Part shown: one piece after another, positions 51,109 through 61,903 of the stretch
Layout of the letters: each line of letters starts with the position of its first letter
Position numbering within the stretch: the stretch's first letter is position 1
NCBI GenBank assembly: GCA_025602915.1
Contig: JAHLJZ010000034.1
Coordinates: forward strand, 1 to 64,000
Length of the DNA stretch: 64,000 bases
Source of the DNA: Paraphysoderma sedebokerense
Lineage: Eukaryota > Blastocladiomycota > Physodermatomycetes > Physodermatales > Physodermataceae
Direction: 5' to 3'
Notes under the pieces: generated by a model
Told to the model about the DNA's origin: nothing
The model's input: the letters and a program-made list of their open reading frames with translations, nothing else
Databases searched by the model: none
Position numbers and translations under genes: made by a program

Positions 51109-52695
51109 CTACTGAAGTTGCCTATTATCGTTGAAAACCATTCGGTTCCACGGTAACTCTTTTTTGAATGTCTCCAACATAGCTCTATCGCCCCTACTCA
51201 CTAGTCGGTGATCGTTCTTCATCCCGTCATCCTCAACCTTGTTATATTCAAACCAGATAATCATTTTTAACTGCGGAAACTTTTTTAATGTCTCTTCACC
51301 ATAAATCTGCCTCCACCATAACTGTTTCATTTTAAATTCAGTGGCGCTACCAGTGAACTTTGTTTTCAAATGTAAGGGTGCAGCTGTTTCCGTTAAAGCA
51401 AACGGTTTGCCTCGCTCGACACAATATGTTTGATAAAAATTATATGTTCGATCACGGTGAATATTCGGATGAGTGGCTCCTGTGATTCCAGATTCAAATT
51501 TTTTTGAATGCGGCAGGTCATTCGTGTAAGGCCAAGAGTTTCCAAAATGGTAAAAGGATAATCCGACCCTAGATCATAGAGATGAAGTTGGAATCATACT
51601 CTAATTTCTAGTCAAATAAAAATAAATATGTACCAATCGACATATTCGTTTCCCGGATAGTAAGGTTCGTAATCCAATCTGTTGTCGTGAATATTGGGTG
51701 ACCATATTAAAGCAACTCCCGGACATGAAGTTTTCAGAATTCTATGAGCCCGTCGCCATGTGTGAACATAAAGGTCTGGTTTCTTTCCCCTGTTTAATGC
51801 TATATGAGTTGGATTGCTTTCCTTGCGAAGAATTTATTAAAAGCTTACCATGGATACCCTAGCAAAGGAGAACAATGTCAGATTGTTGACTGAGGAATAC
51901 ATACAGACAGAAGAATAACTTACATTCGCCGTTCATTTCATGGGCTCGAATTGTTATCAATTAAGTTAGATTTTCTAATGAGAAGATGTGCGGAATCTTG
52001 ATGAACTCTTACCCCATCTAAAAGGCCGGATAAATAAAAGGAGAGGAATTTAGCTTCCGAATCATTTCACTGAGAGACTTCATCATGAGGAGATGAACCT
52101 ACCTAACCATGACACTGATACCCCTTCTATTAGCATCAATACAACAATCTGCAAGATCCTGTATTGCGCTATCTATAATACTCTCTAACCCATCATACGG
52201 TAATACACTGACAACGTAAATGGGTTTAACTGCGACGTCATTGTTGTCAACCCTATATTCACTCCACACTTTATCCAATCTATCCAAATGTCCCAGCATC
52301 CATTCTCGACGGAACGTCTTTCCAATATTGACAAAAGATCCGAAAACTGCGGGAATGCGACCAAGCAACCTCGAGTATTCTGCCGGAGATGAATGTTCCC
52401 AGTCGACTTGAACTCCGTAGTAAACTCTGGGGTCCATTCCCCAAATGTCTGGACAATGTTTTAAGGGAAGATGAGGATGCGATAGTCGCATTTGTGGGGT
52501 TTCGACCGGAGTTTCTGCCATCATCTCTTGGGTGGAGTTGGAGGCTGATTCTTGGGCTACCAAAGAATGGAAAAGATCTTAGTTTTGCAGCCGAATATCA
52601 AAGTAAATCACCAAGTAAAGTAAACAAGAATTACATTTTCTCAAAAAGTTAATTTTACTAGGGAAAGAGAGTAATTTATCCATGCAGAATACCAT
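51109..52695 (-). CDS. GH26-family glycoside hydrolase (beta-mannanase type)
   Basis: Seven exons (52635-52695, 52103-52577, 52013-52017, 51924-51944, 51849-51858, 51634-51789, 51109-51568) splice in phase to 395 residues. Landmarks: YYGVQVDWEHSSPAEYSRLL, GSFVNIGKTF, then VRWAHEMNGEWYPWGKKPDL. The latter holds the acid/base Glu of clan GH-A family 26. VALIWSPNIHDNRL and YYPGNEYVDWVGLSFYHFG follow, and GKPFALTETAAPL carries the nucleophile Glu. Both catalytic Glu are present, so it looks active. GH26 members cleave beta-mannan or related glycans. The N-terminus (MVFCMDKLLSFPSKINFLRK) is only a weak signal peptide; a further 5' exon is possible. The RWAHEMNGEWYPW motif is split over four junctions by exons of 5, 21 and 10 nt. 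Confidence 0.9.
52013..52017 (-). other. 5-nt microexon in the GH26 gene
   Basis: The bases ATGGG lie between TTTTAG and GTAAGAG. They complete an Arg codon (AG|A), encode Trp, and give the first base of Ala (G|CC). They thus supply the RWA of RWAHEMNG. Without them the reading frame breaks just before the acid/base Glu. Inferred from frame and family motif; no transcript seen. Confidence 0.75.
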
Positions 52696-54050
52696 TACTG
52701 ATGAATTGAGTATGATGAGCAAAAGACAGACGGGGCGACTGACCAAGTTCAATCGCATTTAATAAATTAGAATTGGAATTACAGTTCACTCGCAATGGAT
52801 TGATATCGTACTAAGTTGGCAGTCTCTCTGTGAATATTAAAACTAGCCGATCTAGAATACACATTGATTGGCCTTGTGGAATTCAACTTATGTGGATCAT
52901 CCTGGAATTACGATAGGAGTTGATGAAACGAAGTGGCATTATTTCCGGCTTCAGATTTGAGACGAGCTTTAATATTCATCCCCTGGTCTGCAACCGATAT
53001 ACGTCTTGCTAATCGGTAAAATAAAGGGAAAGTACAACTGAAAATCTCGGATGATCAAACTCCCTGATTACTTTGTCATATGCTTTTGGACACTGACCTT
53101 AGTTTAGGCCAGCTAGCGTACAGCTTAATAGTACGATTAGGAATTCTCTCTTCTTTCTTACGTGAAGTAATTTTGACTGGATTAAGAAATTTAGAAATAT
53201 ATAAACTATTCAGCTGTAGGATTCAAAGAGAGAATCACATTAAACTTTGCTGATAAGATTCGCCTAGCCAAAGATTCTGGAGTTGGTTGTACTTCAATCC
53301 TATCGGAGTAGCATCCACAAGATTTCAGTCTCTGCCAGCAGAGCATGAGTGAGAACAGTTTGCATTCTCACTGTAAGAACTGAATGAGTGACCATAATGC
53401 ATGATCCAGAAAACGTTTCCCTTATCTTTCGCTGTTCCTGGCAATTTTCTCGCCAATCGATTAACGATAATTGACATTTCTGTCATTCTTACTTCAGACT
53501 AAAGTGCCATGAAGAGCCATGGCGTATCTGGGATTTGAACACTATTTTAACCTATTTCAACATGTGCAAGATTGAGTCGGGCAACAGACACTCAACTGAC
53601 TGTAAGACTGTAACAGACGGAGCACTAAACTTGGCTATTATCGCAACTGAGAACAGTCATGGCCACACAGCCAAAGCTTTCCTCAACAAAAGGGGGGCCC
53701 GATATGCCCTGATACTGATGGCTGTGATAATATCAGCGATAAGTGTTATCTGAGCAGTCCTGCGTCAGATTGTCGTCCCCCTCCGATTGTGTCTGCCTCT
53801 ATTGTCACTGGCCAATTTCTGTATTATTATCGTGGCTTTCTCTTCTCTCCGGTTGGCGCCCGACTGAAACTCGGACAATCCGTAATTTGTCTAATTTTAG
53901 TTTCAACGGAAAAAAATTTTCAAGCGTCCGGAATCCCCGATAATATATAAATATTGCCCTTGAAAAAATCCCTTCGACACCCCCGCTCTCCCGCTGAGTT
54001 TTTGCATCGAATTCCCACATCCTGTCTCTTCTTGAACAGCTCAATTCATC
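52696..54050. other. Long intergenic region GH26 / GMPP
   Basis: 1.36 kb between divergent genes. I checked both strands; short open frames exist (for example 53535-53753 and 53743-53943 on +) but none has a family motif or believable splicing. TATATAAATA at 53944-53953, about 100 bp upstream of the GMPP ATG, is a good TATA box. Confidence 0.5.
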
Positions 54051-55645
54051 ATGAAAGCCCTTATTCTTGTCGGTGGTAAGTGGTCTCGTATCTGTTTGCC
54101 ACAAATAAATTACACTGCGTCCCGTCGCCTTGTCCGTTGTTCGCAATTTATGCTTACTTTGCTTTAATGTTTCAACCGCAGGTTTCGGTACTCGTTTGAG
54201 ACCTCTGACTCTCACAGTCCCAAAGCCATTGGTTGAGTTTGCAAATAAGTCCATGATTCTCCACCAGATTGAAGCTTTGGTCGAGGTTTGTTGTTATCTA
54301 CTTCTGAATTGTGGCGCAAGTCGGATTTTAAGTTATTTGCCTAACATCATGTAGGTTGGAGTCAAAGACATTGTACTGGCTGTCAACTACAAACCAGAAG
54401 TGATGGTCGACTTTTTGAAGCGGTACGAAGATATCCACAATGTCAAAATCACGTTTTCAGTTGAAAATGAACCCCTCGGAACAGGTTTGTTGAATTTATG
54501 ATACTTATAGAGTGCAAGAAATCGTGTACTTATTTGTATTCCGATTTAGCTGGTCCTCTTGCTTTGGCCCGAGATGTCCTCGCCAAGGACGATGACCCCT
54601 TCTTCGTATTGAACTCCGATGTTATCTGCGAGTTCCCTTTTAGGCATCTACTTGACTTCCACAACAGTCACAACAGTGAAGGCACCATTATGGTAAGGAT
54701 TGATTACCTTGTGTCCTGGTAAAAGTCTTCTTCCTAACTCATACTTGACCCCAGGTGACAAAAGTCGAAGATCCCTCGAAATACGGTGTTGTCTGCTTAA
54801 AGCAGGACAGCACTGCCATTGACCGATTCGTTGAGAAGCCACAGACATTCGTCAGCAACAAAATCAATGCCGGCATCTATATATTTAACCCATCCATTTT
54901 AGATCGAATCGAGGTATTGCGTCCCTGGAATCTACCCCATCAATTTAGCGTTGCTGACAATTTATCTGTTTCACCTATTAGCCTCGACCAACGTCAATTG
55001 AAAAGGAAATTTTCCCAGTCATGGCATCGGAAGGACATCTGCACGCACTTGACTTGCCCGGATTTTGGATGGATGTCGGTTAGTATTCTGGTTCTTAATC
55101 CGTTCTTATCGTGCGAGTATCCTCAATGTCTTTGAATATATAGGACAACCGAAAGATTACCTCACTGGAATCTCCCTCTACCTCTCTTCAGTACACAAAA
55201 GAGTTCCACGAGCTCTTTCTTCTGGCCCCCATGTCGTTGGAAATGTACTCATCGATCCCTCGGTCAAGATCGGACATGGTTGTAAAATTGGACCCAATGT
55301 TACCATCGCCGAAGGAGTCATCATCGGAGATGGCGTCCGTTTGAAAAACTGCGCTATCTTCAAGAACTGTATAATAAGAGACCACTGCTGGATAGAAAAG
55401 AGCATCATCGGTTGGAACAGTCGCATCGGTCGATGGGTACGTTTATCTGGTTTATTTTTCCGATGCTTTATATCTGATCATTAATATCATTTAACACATT
55501 TTCGCTACTCTAGACTCGTCTTGAAGGTGTAACTGTCCTAGGAGACGACGTCACCATTGCCGATGAAATTTACGTTAACGGAGGAACAGTTCTCCCTCAC
55601 AAATCCATCAGTGCATGTATAAAAGAACCAAGAATTGTAATGTAA
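54051..55645 (+). CDS. GMPPB: Mannose-1-phosphate guanylyltransferase (GDP-mannose pyrophosphorylase)
   Basis: Eight exons (54051-54075, 54182-54285, 54355-54484, 54550-54692, 54755-54913, 54982-55078, 55144-55436, 55514-55645) give 360 residues, the normal family length (yeast Psa1 is 361). Reaction: GTP + mannose-1-phosphate to GDP-mannose, the donor for N-glycans, GPI anchors and mannan. The nucleotide-binding signature [20 protein letters not shown] is complete, followed by [33 protein letters not shown] holds the metal-binding Asp. [20 protein letters not shown] and [20 protein letters not shown] follow. The left-handed beta-helix hexapeptides ([20 protein letters not shown]) form the C-terminus, which ends CIKEPRIVM. 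Intact. A TATA box lies about 100 bp upstream. Confidence 0.98.
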
Positions 55646-56849
55646 TTTGCCTTAATATTTGTTCTTTATTGTGAGATATTTGATTTGCTATTTCTATATG
55701 TTACAGTTGAAATCTGTAATCTCTTGTTTGCGCTTAGCATTAATATAAAATACATGTCAACTTTTATTGTTGGAATCACTCTTCAGATGATGTGCAGATT
55801 CTCCAGTTATGGTTGTTTGCTAGTTTTCCCCCTTATCCTAACAGCTGCTCTTGTTGACATTTCGGCATGCTATTACTCAACACTTTATTAATCAATTGAT
55901 ACATGATCGATGCATGACCTGCACTGTTGGGTTAATCTCCGATTGAGAGGTTGCAAACGTAAATATTATCTCACAGGATTTATCCATTGGGCAAGAGCCC
56001 ACATTGTATCTTCTAAAGCCTTATTGTGTTTTCATCAATAGTCCAGGGAAAAGAAAGGTGTTCAGTAAGAACAAAGACAAAAGAAAATTATGCATCTAAC
56101 ACAACGATGTATTGTTTAAGTACTCCATTTTTGCATTTAGTATCACACTGTCAACCATAACACGGTTGTATCAAGAAACACAATTGTTGATATAAATACA
56201 TCATGGCGGTCGTGCTGGCTCAGATGATGTAGACATTTATATTCATGATGCTTACTATTAAGTGCTTCATTATATTATAGTCTTTATGGGCCCTGGCTTT
56301 ATAAGTATGTTTTACTTCTGTTAGCATCGGAAAAAACTAGGAAAAACTAAATTCTAAGCAATGTTAAGATGTCGTTAATTTCAATTGCATCATTCCAATT
56401 GCATCATAACCACACAACATTCAAATTATTGCAAATAAATTGTCAGATGCTGATATCCACCGAATAATTCTCTACCAATTAATGTAAAATCAACTTGATA
56501 TGTAGGACAGGCTTTCAATTTAATGTCGCCATAGCACCATTGGTGTGGGATTTAATGTAAATATTAACGGCATTTCTCTACTTTTTCTTCACCCAATCAC
56601 TAAGACGAGTTTGGAAGTCGAGCGTTGGTCCATCAATTCGACGGAAGACTTTTGTACTTAAAATTTTAATTAAACGTAGGCCAAGTTAACGGGATTGGTT
56701 CGTTTTGAAATGCGCGTCAGAATCAATCAAGCGAAGGGGGAACGAGTATAAAGCAGATGGATAATCGTCTCTTTGTTCTTTACTTCTCTAGTCAAACAAT
56801 TCTCTTCCGAATCATTCCTTGCGAATAATTTCCACCGACAACTGCCAAA
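55646..56849. promoter_or_regulatory. Long upstream region of the repeat-protein gene, TATA at 56747-56753
   Basis: 1.2 kb between two + genes. TATAAAG at 56747-56753 is about 97 bp before the ATG. It is followed by a pyrimidine-rich leader that ends in CACCGACAACTGCCAAAATG, a good initiation context. The remaining 1.1 kb is A/T-rich without coding signal, consistent with a long regulated promoter. Confidence 0.6.
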
Positions 56850-57749
56850 ATGAAGAAAGTCATCTTAATCGCTGTGTTGGCTATCTCTTCCTTCGTCTCG
56901 GCCCTCCCTCAACAAAGCAACTCGCTTCTCATCAGCGGTAACTCAGCCAGTAAAAATCAAGAAGCGAACTTCCACATCGGTGGAAATGCTGCTGGTGCCT
57001 TTCAAAACAACACTGTCGTTTTTGGTGGCAACCAAGCGAAAGGTACCCAAAAAGCAACCGGATCGGTCAAGCAGAACAACGCCGACACTCAATCTAACTT
57101 GGCGAGAATTATTGCTGGCAAAGCCAACGGCGACCAAGAATTCCATGTTGATGTTACTTCGAACAGAGCGAAAACCGGAGCTTTGAGTATCGGCGGTATT
57201 CGTGACAACACCGGTGGCGGAAAGACGAAATCCACTGCCATTGTGACTGGACAAATAGGACACAATCAGGATAACCGAGCAACGGTATCTGGCAATACCT
57301 CTAAAAACGGAAACAAGAATTTCGCTGTTGTTATCAATAATATTGGTAGCGGTACACAGAAGAATACCGCTCTCATTGAAAACAGCGTTCAAGATAACCA
57401 AATTAACGACGCAAGAGTTGGCAATAATTTCGCAGTCGGCGACCAAATCAATGTCGGCGATATTAAAAATGTCGGGTCAACTGGCAATCAAGAATCAAAA
57501 GCGACAATTCATAATAACAAGGCTACCGGAAATCAACAGAATGTAGGAAATGTTAACGGTGCTCTCGCGGTTGGAGATCAAAAGGCCACGGTCAATATTA
57601 TAGGCAATACGGCTGGTGCCAAACAAGATAACAAGGGTGAAATTAATAACGCCAAAAGTGGCGGAACTCAGATATTTGATGGAAAAATTGCGGGTAACAC
57701 AATTGAGGATCCAAAAACTATCCTTTGCAAATTTCTGAACAACTGTTAA
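56850..57749 (+). CDS. Secreted beta-solenoid-like repeat protein
   Basis: An intronless frame of 299 residues. Residues 1-18 form a signal peptide (MKKVILIAVLAISSFVSA) with cleavage before LPQQSN. The mature chain is almost entirely about 16 imperfect repeats of 13-18 residues. The approximate pattern is G-N-x-A-x-G-x-Q-x-N-x-A-x-[VI]. Examples are GNNFAVGDQINVGDI, NNIGSGTQKNTALI, HNNKATGNQQNVGNV and IGNTAGAKQDNKGEI. Hydrophobic Ile/Val recur at the repeat ends and Asn/Gln/Gly/Ala fill the rest. That composition is expected of a parallel beta-solenoid or a curlin-like amyloid with Asn/Gln ladders. Two Cys lie in the last eight residues (CKFLNNC). I know no named fungal family with this repeat. 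Adhesin, matrix or ice-binding roles are possible but unproven. Confidence 0.85.
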   Translation: MKKVILIAVLAISSFVSALPQQSNSLLISGNSASKNQEANFHIGGNAAGAFQNNTVVFGGNQAKGTQKATGSVKQNNADTQSNLARIIAGKANGDQEFHVDVTSNRAKTGALSIGGIRDNTGGGKTKSTAIVTGQIGHNQDNRATVSGNTSKNGNKNFAVVINNIGSGTQKNTALIENSVQDNQINDARVGNNFAVGDQINVGDIKNVGSTGNQESKATIHNNKATGNQQNVGNVNGALAVGDQKATVNIIGNTAGAKQDNKGEINNAKSGGTQIFDGKIAGNTIEDPKTILCKFLNNC

Positions 57750-58572
57750 GATTTTGATATTTGACTTTTTTTAGTTCGTGTAAATATAATGTTGTACATA
57801 AATTCCGCAATTTCTATATAAGGTACAGTAAGAACATAATTGTAAAATAAAATAAACTGTTTATGCCTTTTTTATATATTTCGTTTTTTGGTATTTTCTT
57901 AAATCAATTGATAAAATTATACATTGTACAAATTGAATATATGGTTAAAGTTATACAACGTATCTGGAGTTTATATTCTGGAATCTGGGAAATCTATTTT
58001 CCTGTGTTTCTTCAACATTAAAGACAACAGAAGAGAAATAATCATCACTGAATTCATAATAGTCGGGGAAAAATGAAATGCCGAAGCAACTGGATTATTG
58101 GCTGTTTAAAGTATGGAAAACAAGTAAGAGCCGAAGTTAATGACATCGAACAGTCTAATGGCTTTCGAATCTTACAATATTGATATTGAATATAGAATTG
58201 CAGATTATGTCCAATACAATGGCTAGTCTGATCTATATTCCGTTTCTTAAGTCACAGCCATAATCAAATGAGTAAATAACGGTATTCTTTCTAATATTGT
58301 CTTTCAACGATACATCAAATTTTGTTGTCAGGCGTACTTTTTCAAGATTACTATTTAATCGTCAAAAATATATTGCCTTTATTTTAACAAATATGACGAT
58401 AACAGATAATCTATGGTGATCAGGGAGATTCGACTACGGTATGAATGCTAGTTCTGGAATTCGAATTGGCACCAAAAAAATCTGCCGGGGAATAATATAA
58501 CTGCGTTGGTAAACGTGGTATGACCTAAAAATATATTTGACGTGGATTCGGGCTATGCCCGCTAATAGAATG
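57750..58572. other. Intergenic region
   Basis: 823 bp, A/T-rich, between convergent genes. From about 58420 the sequence resembles that at 60375 onwards; this is the outer edge of the receptor tandem duplication. Confidence 0.5.
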
Positions 58573-59940
58573 TTACAGACGACTGGAGCGCATTATCGAA
58601 CCGTTACCCGGAGAGTCACCCAAATCAATTCCCTGACTTTTAGGTTTTCGAAATCGTCGCCAAAAGTTAAAATTCAATTTCCATCGCGTATCCATCGCCA
58701 AAATGACCATACTATTGAAAATACTATTGCCCAGCCCGAGAGCCATATTCATAAAATCAGTGAATGGTGATACATGATCACTTGTTACTACTTGGTAGAA
58801 AAGATTGAAGCCGGAGCCCGACCAACCTACAATTTGTATGACATATGAGCTGTGGGTAATGGGTATTGACAGCACACATAATTTGGCGAACGATATAAAG
58901 ATTCATTACATACCCAGCAAAAACAATGAAGTTATTAACGCTAACTTTCGCGTCAGTTGCAGCTGCTGCTCATATGCAGTTCTGTCCGATGATGTAAAGT
59001 TGTTGGAAACGATATTCGTATGTGAATTAATTTTGCCCGTTGCCGCAGCATATACCTGGGACGTGGAACCAAATTTCCATTTAAAACCGTCTTATTTTCC
59101 AATAGAATCAGTGTCTGTATATTCGAATTGTAGACGGGATCAAAACTTCAAACTTGCGGTTACCTTGTAACGCTTTTCGATAAATCAAATAATAGCAAAC
59201 TCCGGTAAATATCGTTGCACATAATATCGCGAGTGCACCAACGAGGCCATAGAACTTTGCCGGAAACGTATTTATTCTTGCATCACCGAGGCAATAAAGG
59301 CCTGATGGCTGTAAAGCAAATGTCGCGGTTCAGTCCCAGTGCCAAAAAGAGAGATTGAATAGGGACTTTGCGACATACCCCTGGAATTATATTTACCGCA
59401 GTCACAAAAGGAAAAAACGAAAAAGACAAGCAACCAATCCAAAAACCCAACAGTGTTCTTACTATTTGCCATGAAGTCAATATTTTTCCATGGACGATAC
59501 GCAAATATCGTTCGCTTGCCATTAGCCCGAGTGAAACAATTGAAGTTGCTGAATAAATGTATATTTATCAAGCAGAATAAATGTTTTCCGGTAATCAGTT
59601 TTAGTTTTTGCTCATTTCAAACTTCCCGCTAGCATCGAAAGGGGAACACATACCACAAAACACGTTGCTGAAATTGGTGAACCGGCACCACCACATATCT
59701 ACTTACAGGATTAACGGCGCGATAAGATAGTGCAATAGTGGCACAAACTCCGAAACAGAAATCGCACAATATTACATTCAATAATGAAAAATGTGAATTC
59801 GTTAAAAACCGCCGATGTCGCCAAAGAGTTATTATGGTGCCAATGGACGCGATAGTGAGGCAGACCATATTTAATGGGACAGAGGATGGTGGGAGGGTAA
59901 AAGTAACATTTGAATTGGGGGCTGGGGTAGGAGATGGCAT
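58573..59940 (-). pseudogene. Rhodopsin-like receptor, copy 1, probably broken
   Basis: Same five-exon plan as copy 2 at 60525-61903. Exons 2-5 are intact: the E/DRY-type SERYLRIVHGKIL, TM5 FYGLVGALAILCATIFTGVC, T-R-K loop to TM6, and FNSMVILAMDTRW at TM7. Exon 1 differs. Compared with copy 2 it lacks 18 bp in the first membrane helix and has one extra base at about 59705, so the conserved WWC strand before helix 3 is lost to a frameshift. The extra base also creates a perfect GTAAGT donor, but splicing from it does not restore phase with any acceptor I can see. The host gene therefore looks inactivated, unless the extra base is a sequencing error. Confidence 0.75.
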
Positions 59941-60524
59941 TGAGAGGAGTTAAAACTGCAGAATACTTGGCTCAACGAATCTTTAATTTGTTCACTTCCC
60001 ACACATAAAGCGCCAACAATGTATGCGAAATGAGACGGAATGGGACACACTTCTCGCGCAAGAAGGAGAAAGTGTGGAAGGAACCTACTTCTTGAGTAGC
60101 TAGTAAATTGTAGATGCCAGGTGAGGTATGCTGGAATGCCGAATGTGTTAGAAGTCTGTTGAAAGAGGCTATGTCATTGCTTGCGCACAGACGGGCCTGT
60201 AACGCCTTAGTGTGTCACATCATAGTAATCTTAGTCAAGAACACAAATGAACTTCACAAGAATGATAGTGTCTTTCAAGTATACAGCAGTTTTATATTTC
60301 CAGACATTCCTTGTTAACAAATTCAATTTCAACAAAATTTATATATTTCAACAAAAAGTGAATTGTGATAAAAGAGAATAGTGATTAACGGGATTCGACC
60401 CAGGTATCCAATGTTATTATGGAAATTGCATTTGCGCCGAAAATATCTGTCGGGAAATAGACTGTGTTCATGTGACCTAAGAATATATTTGACGTCCATT
60501 CGGGCTTTGCCAGCCAATAGATTG
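59941..60524. other. Upstream of receptor copy 1, inside the tandem
   Basis: 584 bp holding the promoter of copy 1 and the 3' flank of copy 2. It contains the unit junction at about 60205-60375. No TATA box or coding signal is seen. Confidence 0.45.
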
Positions 60525-61903
60525 TTACAAACGACTGGAATGCATTATCGAACCATTACCCTGAGAGTCACCCAAATCGATTTCCTGACTTTTCGATTTT
60601 CGAAATCGTCTCCAAAGGTTGAAATTCAATTTCCATCGAGTATCCATCGCTAAAATGACCATACTATTGAAAATACTATTGCCTAGTCCGAGAGCCAAAA
60701 GAATAAAATCAGTGAATGGTGATAAACGATCCCCTGTCACCACTTGGTAGAACAGATTGAAGCCGGATCCCGACCATCCTGAATTTTGTATGAGTTAGAG
60801 CACTACATATGGGCAGCCGATATTGTGATTGAAAGATGATATAAAGATTAATTACATACCCAGCAAAAACATTAGAGTTATTAAGGCTAACTTTCGCGTC
60901 AGCTGCAGCTGTGCCTGATACGCAGTTCTGTCCGATGATGTGAATTTGTTCGAAACGATATTCGTATGTGAATTGATGTTACCCCCTGAAGCAGCATTCA
61001 CCTGCGATGAGGAACCAAATTTCCATTTAAAACCATCTTATTTACAATAAAATGAGTGTCTGTGCATTTGAAGTGTAGACGGCGTAAAAGCTTTTAAATT
61101 TACGATTACCTTGCAGAGCTTTTCGATAAATCAAATAATAGCAAACTCCAGTAAATATTGTTGCACATAATACCGCGAGTGCACCGACGAGACCATAGAA
61201 CTTTGCCGGAAACGTGTTTATTCTTGCATCACCGACACAATAAAGGCCTGATGACTGTAAAGCAATCGTTGAGTTTCTGCCAAATCAGTCCCAATGCCAG
61301 GATGAAAAGCTGAATATTGAATCTGCTACATACCCCAGGAATAATATCCACCGAAGTCACAAAGGGAAAAAACGCAAAAGACAAACATCCAATCCAAAAG
61401 CCCGACAGTGTTCTCACTATTTGCCATGAAGTCAAGATTTTTCCATGCACGATACGCAGATATCGTTCGCTTGCCATTAACCCGAGTGAGACAATTGATG
61501 TTGCTGAACAAATATATATCATGAAATAAAATATTTGTGCCGGATTTTAGTTTTTGCTCATTCCAAACTTCCCGCTAGCATCAAAAGGGGAACACATACC
61601 ACAAAACACGTTGCTAAAATTGGTGAGCCGGCACCACCACATATCTACTTCAGGATTAACGGCGCGATAGGATAACGCAATAGTCGCACAGACTCCGTAA
61701 AAGAAGTCGCACAGTATTACATTTAATAATGAATAATGGGAATTTGTCAAAAATCGCCGATGTCGCCAAAGGGTTATTATGACGGTGCTACTGAGGATGG
61801 TGCCAATGGCGCGATAGTGAGGCAGAATAATATTCAATGGGACAGAGGATGGCGGAAGGGTGAAAGTAATATTTGAACTGGGAGTTGAAGTAGGAGAGGA
61901 CAT
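60525..61903 (-). CDS. Rhodopsin-like seven-helix receptor, copy 2
   Basis: Five exons (61600-61903, 61334-61503, 61110-61254, 60860-61036, 60525-60778) splice in phase to 349 residues with seven membrane spans. Class-A-like marks: an N-terminal sequon (SSNITFTLPP); helix 2 with LLNVILCD (the Asp); MWWCRLTNFSNVFC, with the Cys that normally pairs with loop 2; SERYLRIVHGK as the E/DRY box; and a helix 4 Trp (GFWIGCLSFAFFP). The loop-2 Cys is in SSGLYCVGD. A basic third loop and helix 6 (RKLALITLMFLLGW) follow, then helix 7 (LALGLGNSIFNSMVILAMD) with a degenerate NPxxY. The tail is short and basic, then SQEIDLGDS. Ligand unknown. Helix 1 contains PHYRA, which looks like two compensating frameshifts relative to copy 1. 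Confidence 0.85.

Noticed and set aside
58420-58450. tRNA-like GATTCGAC sequence, repeated near 60393
   Set aside because: No acceptor stem or anticodon arm can be built around it; it is part of the receptor tandem duplication.
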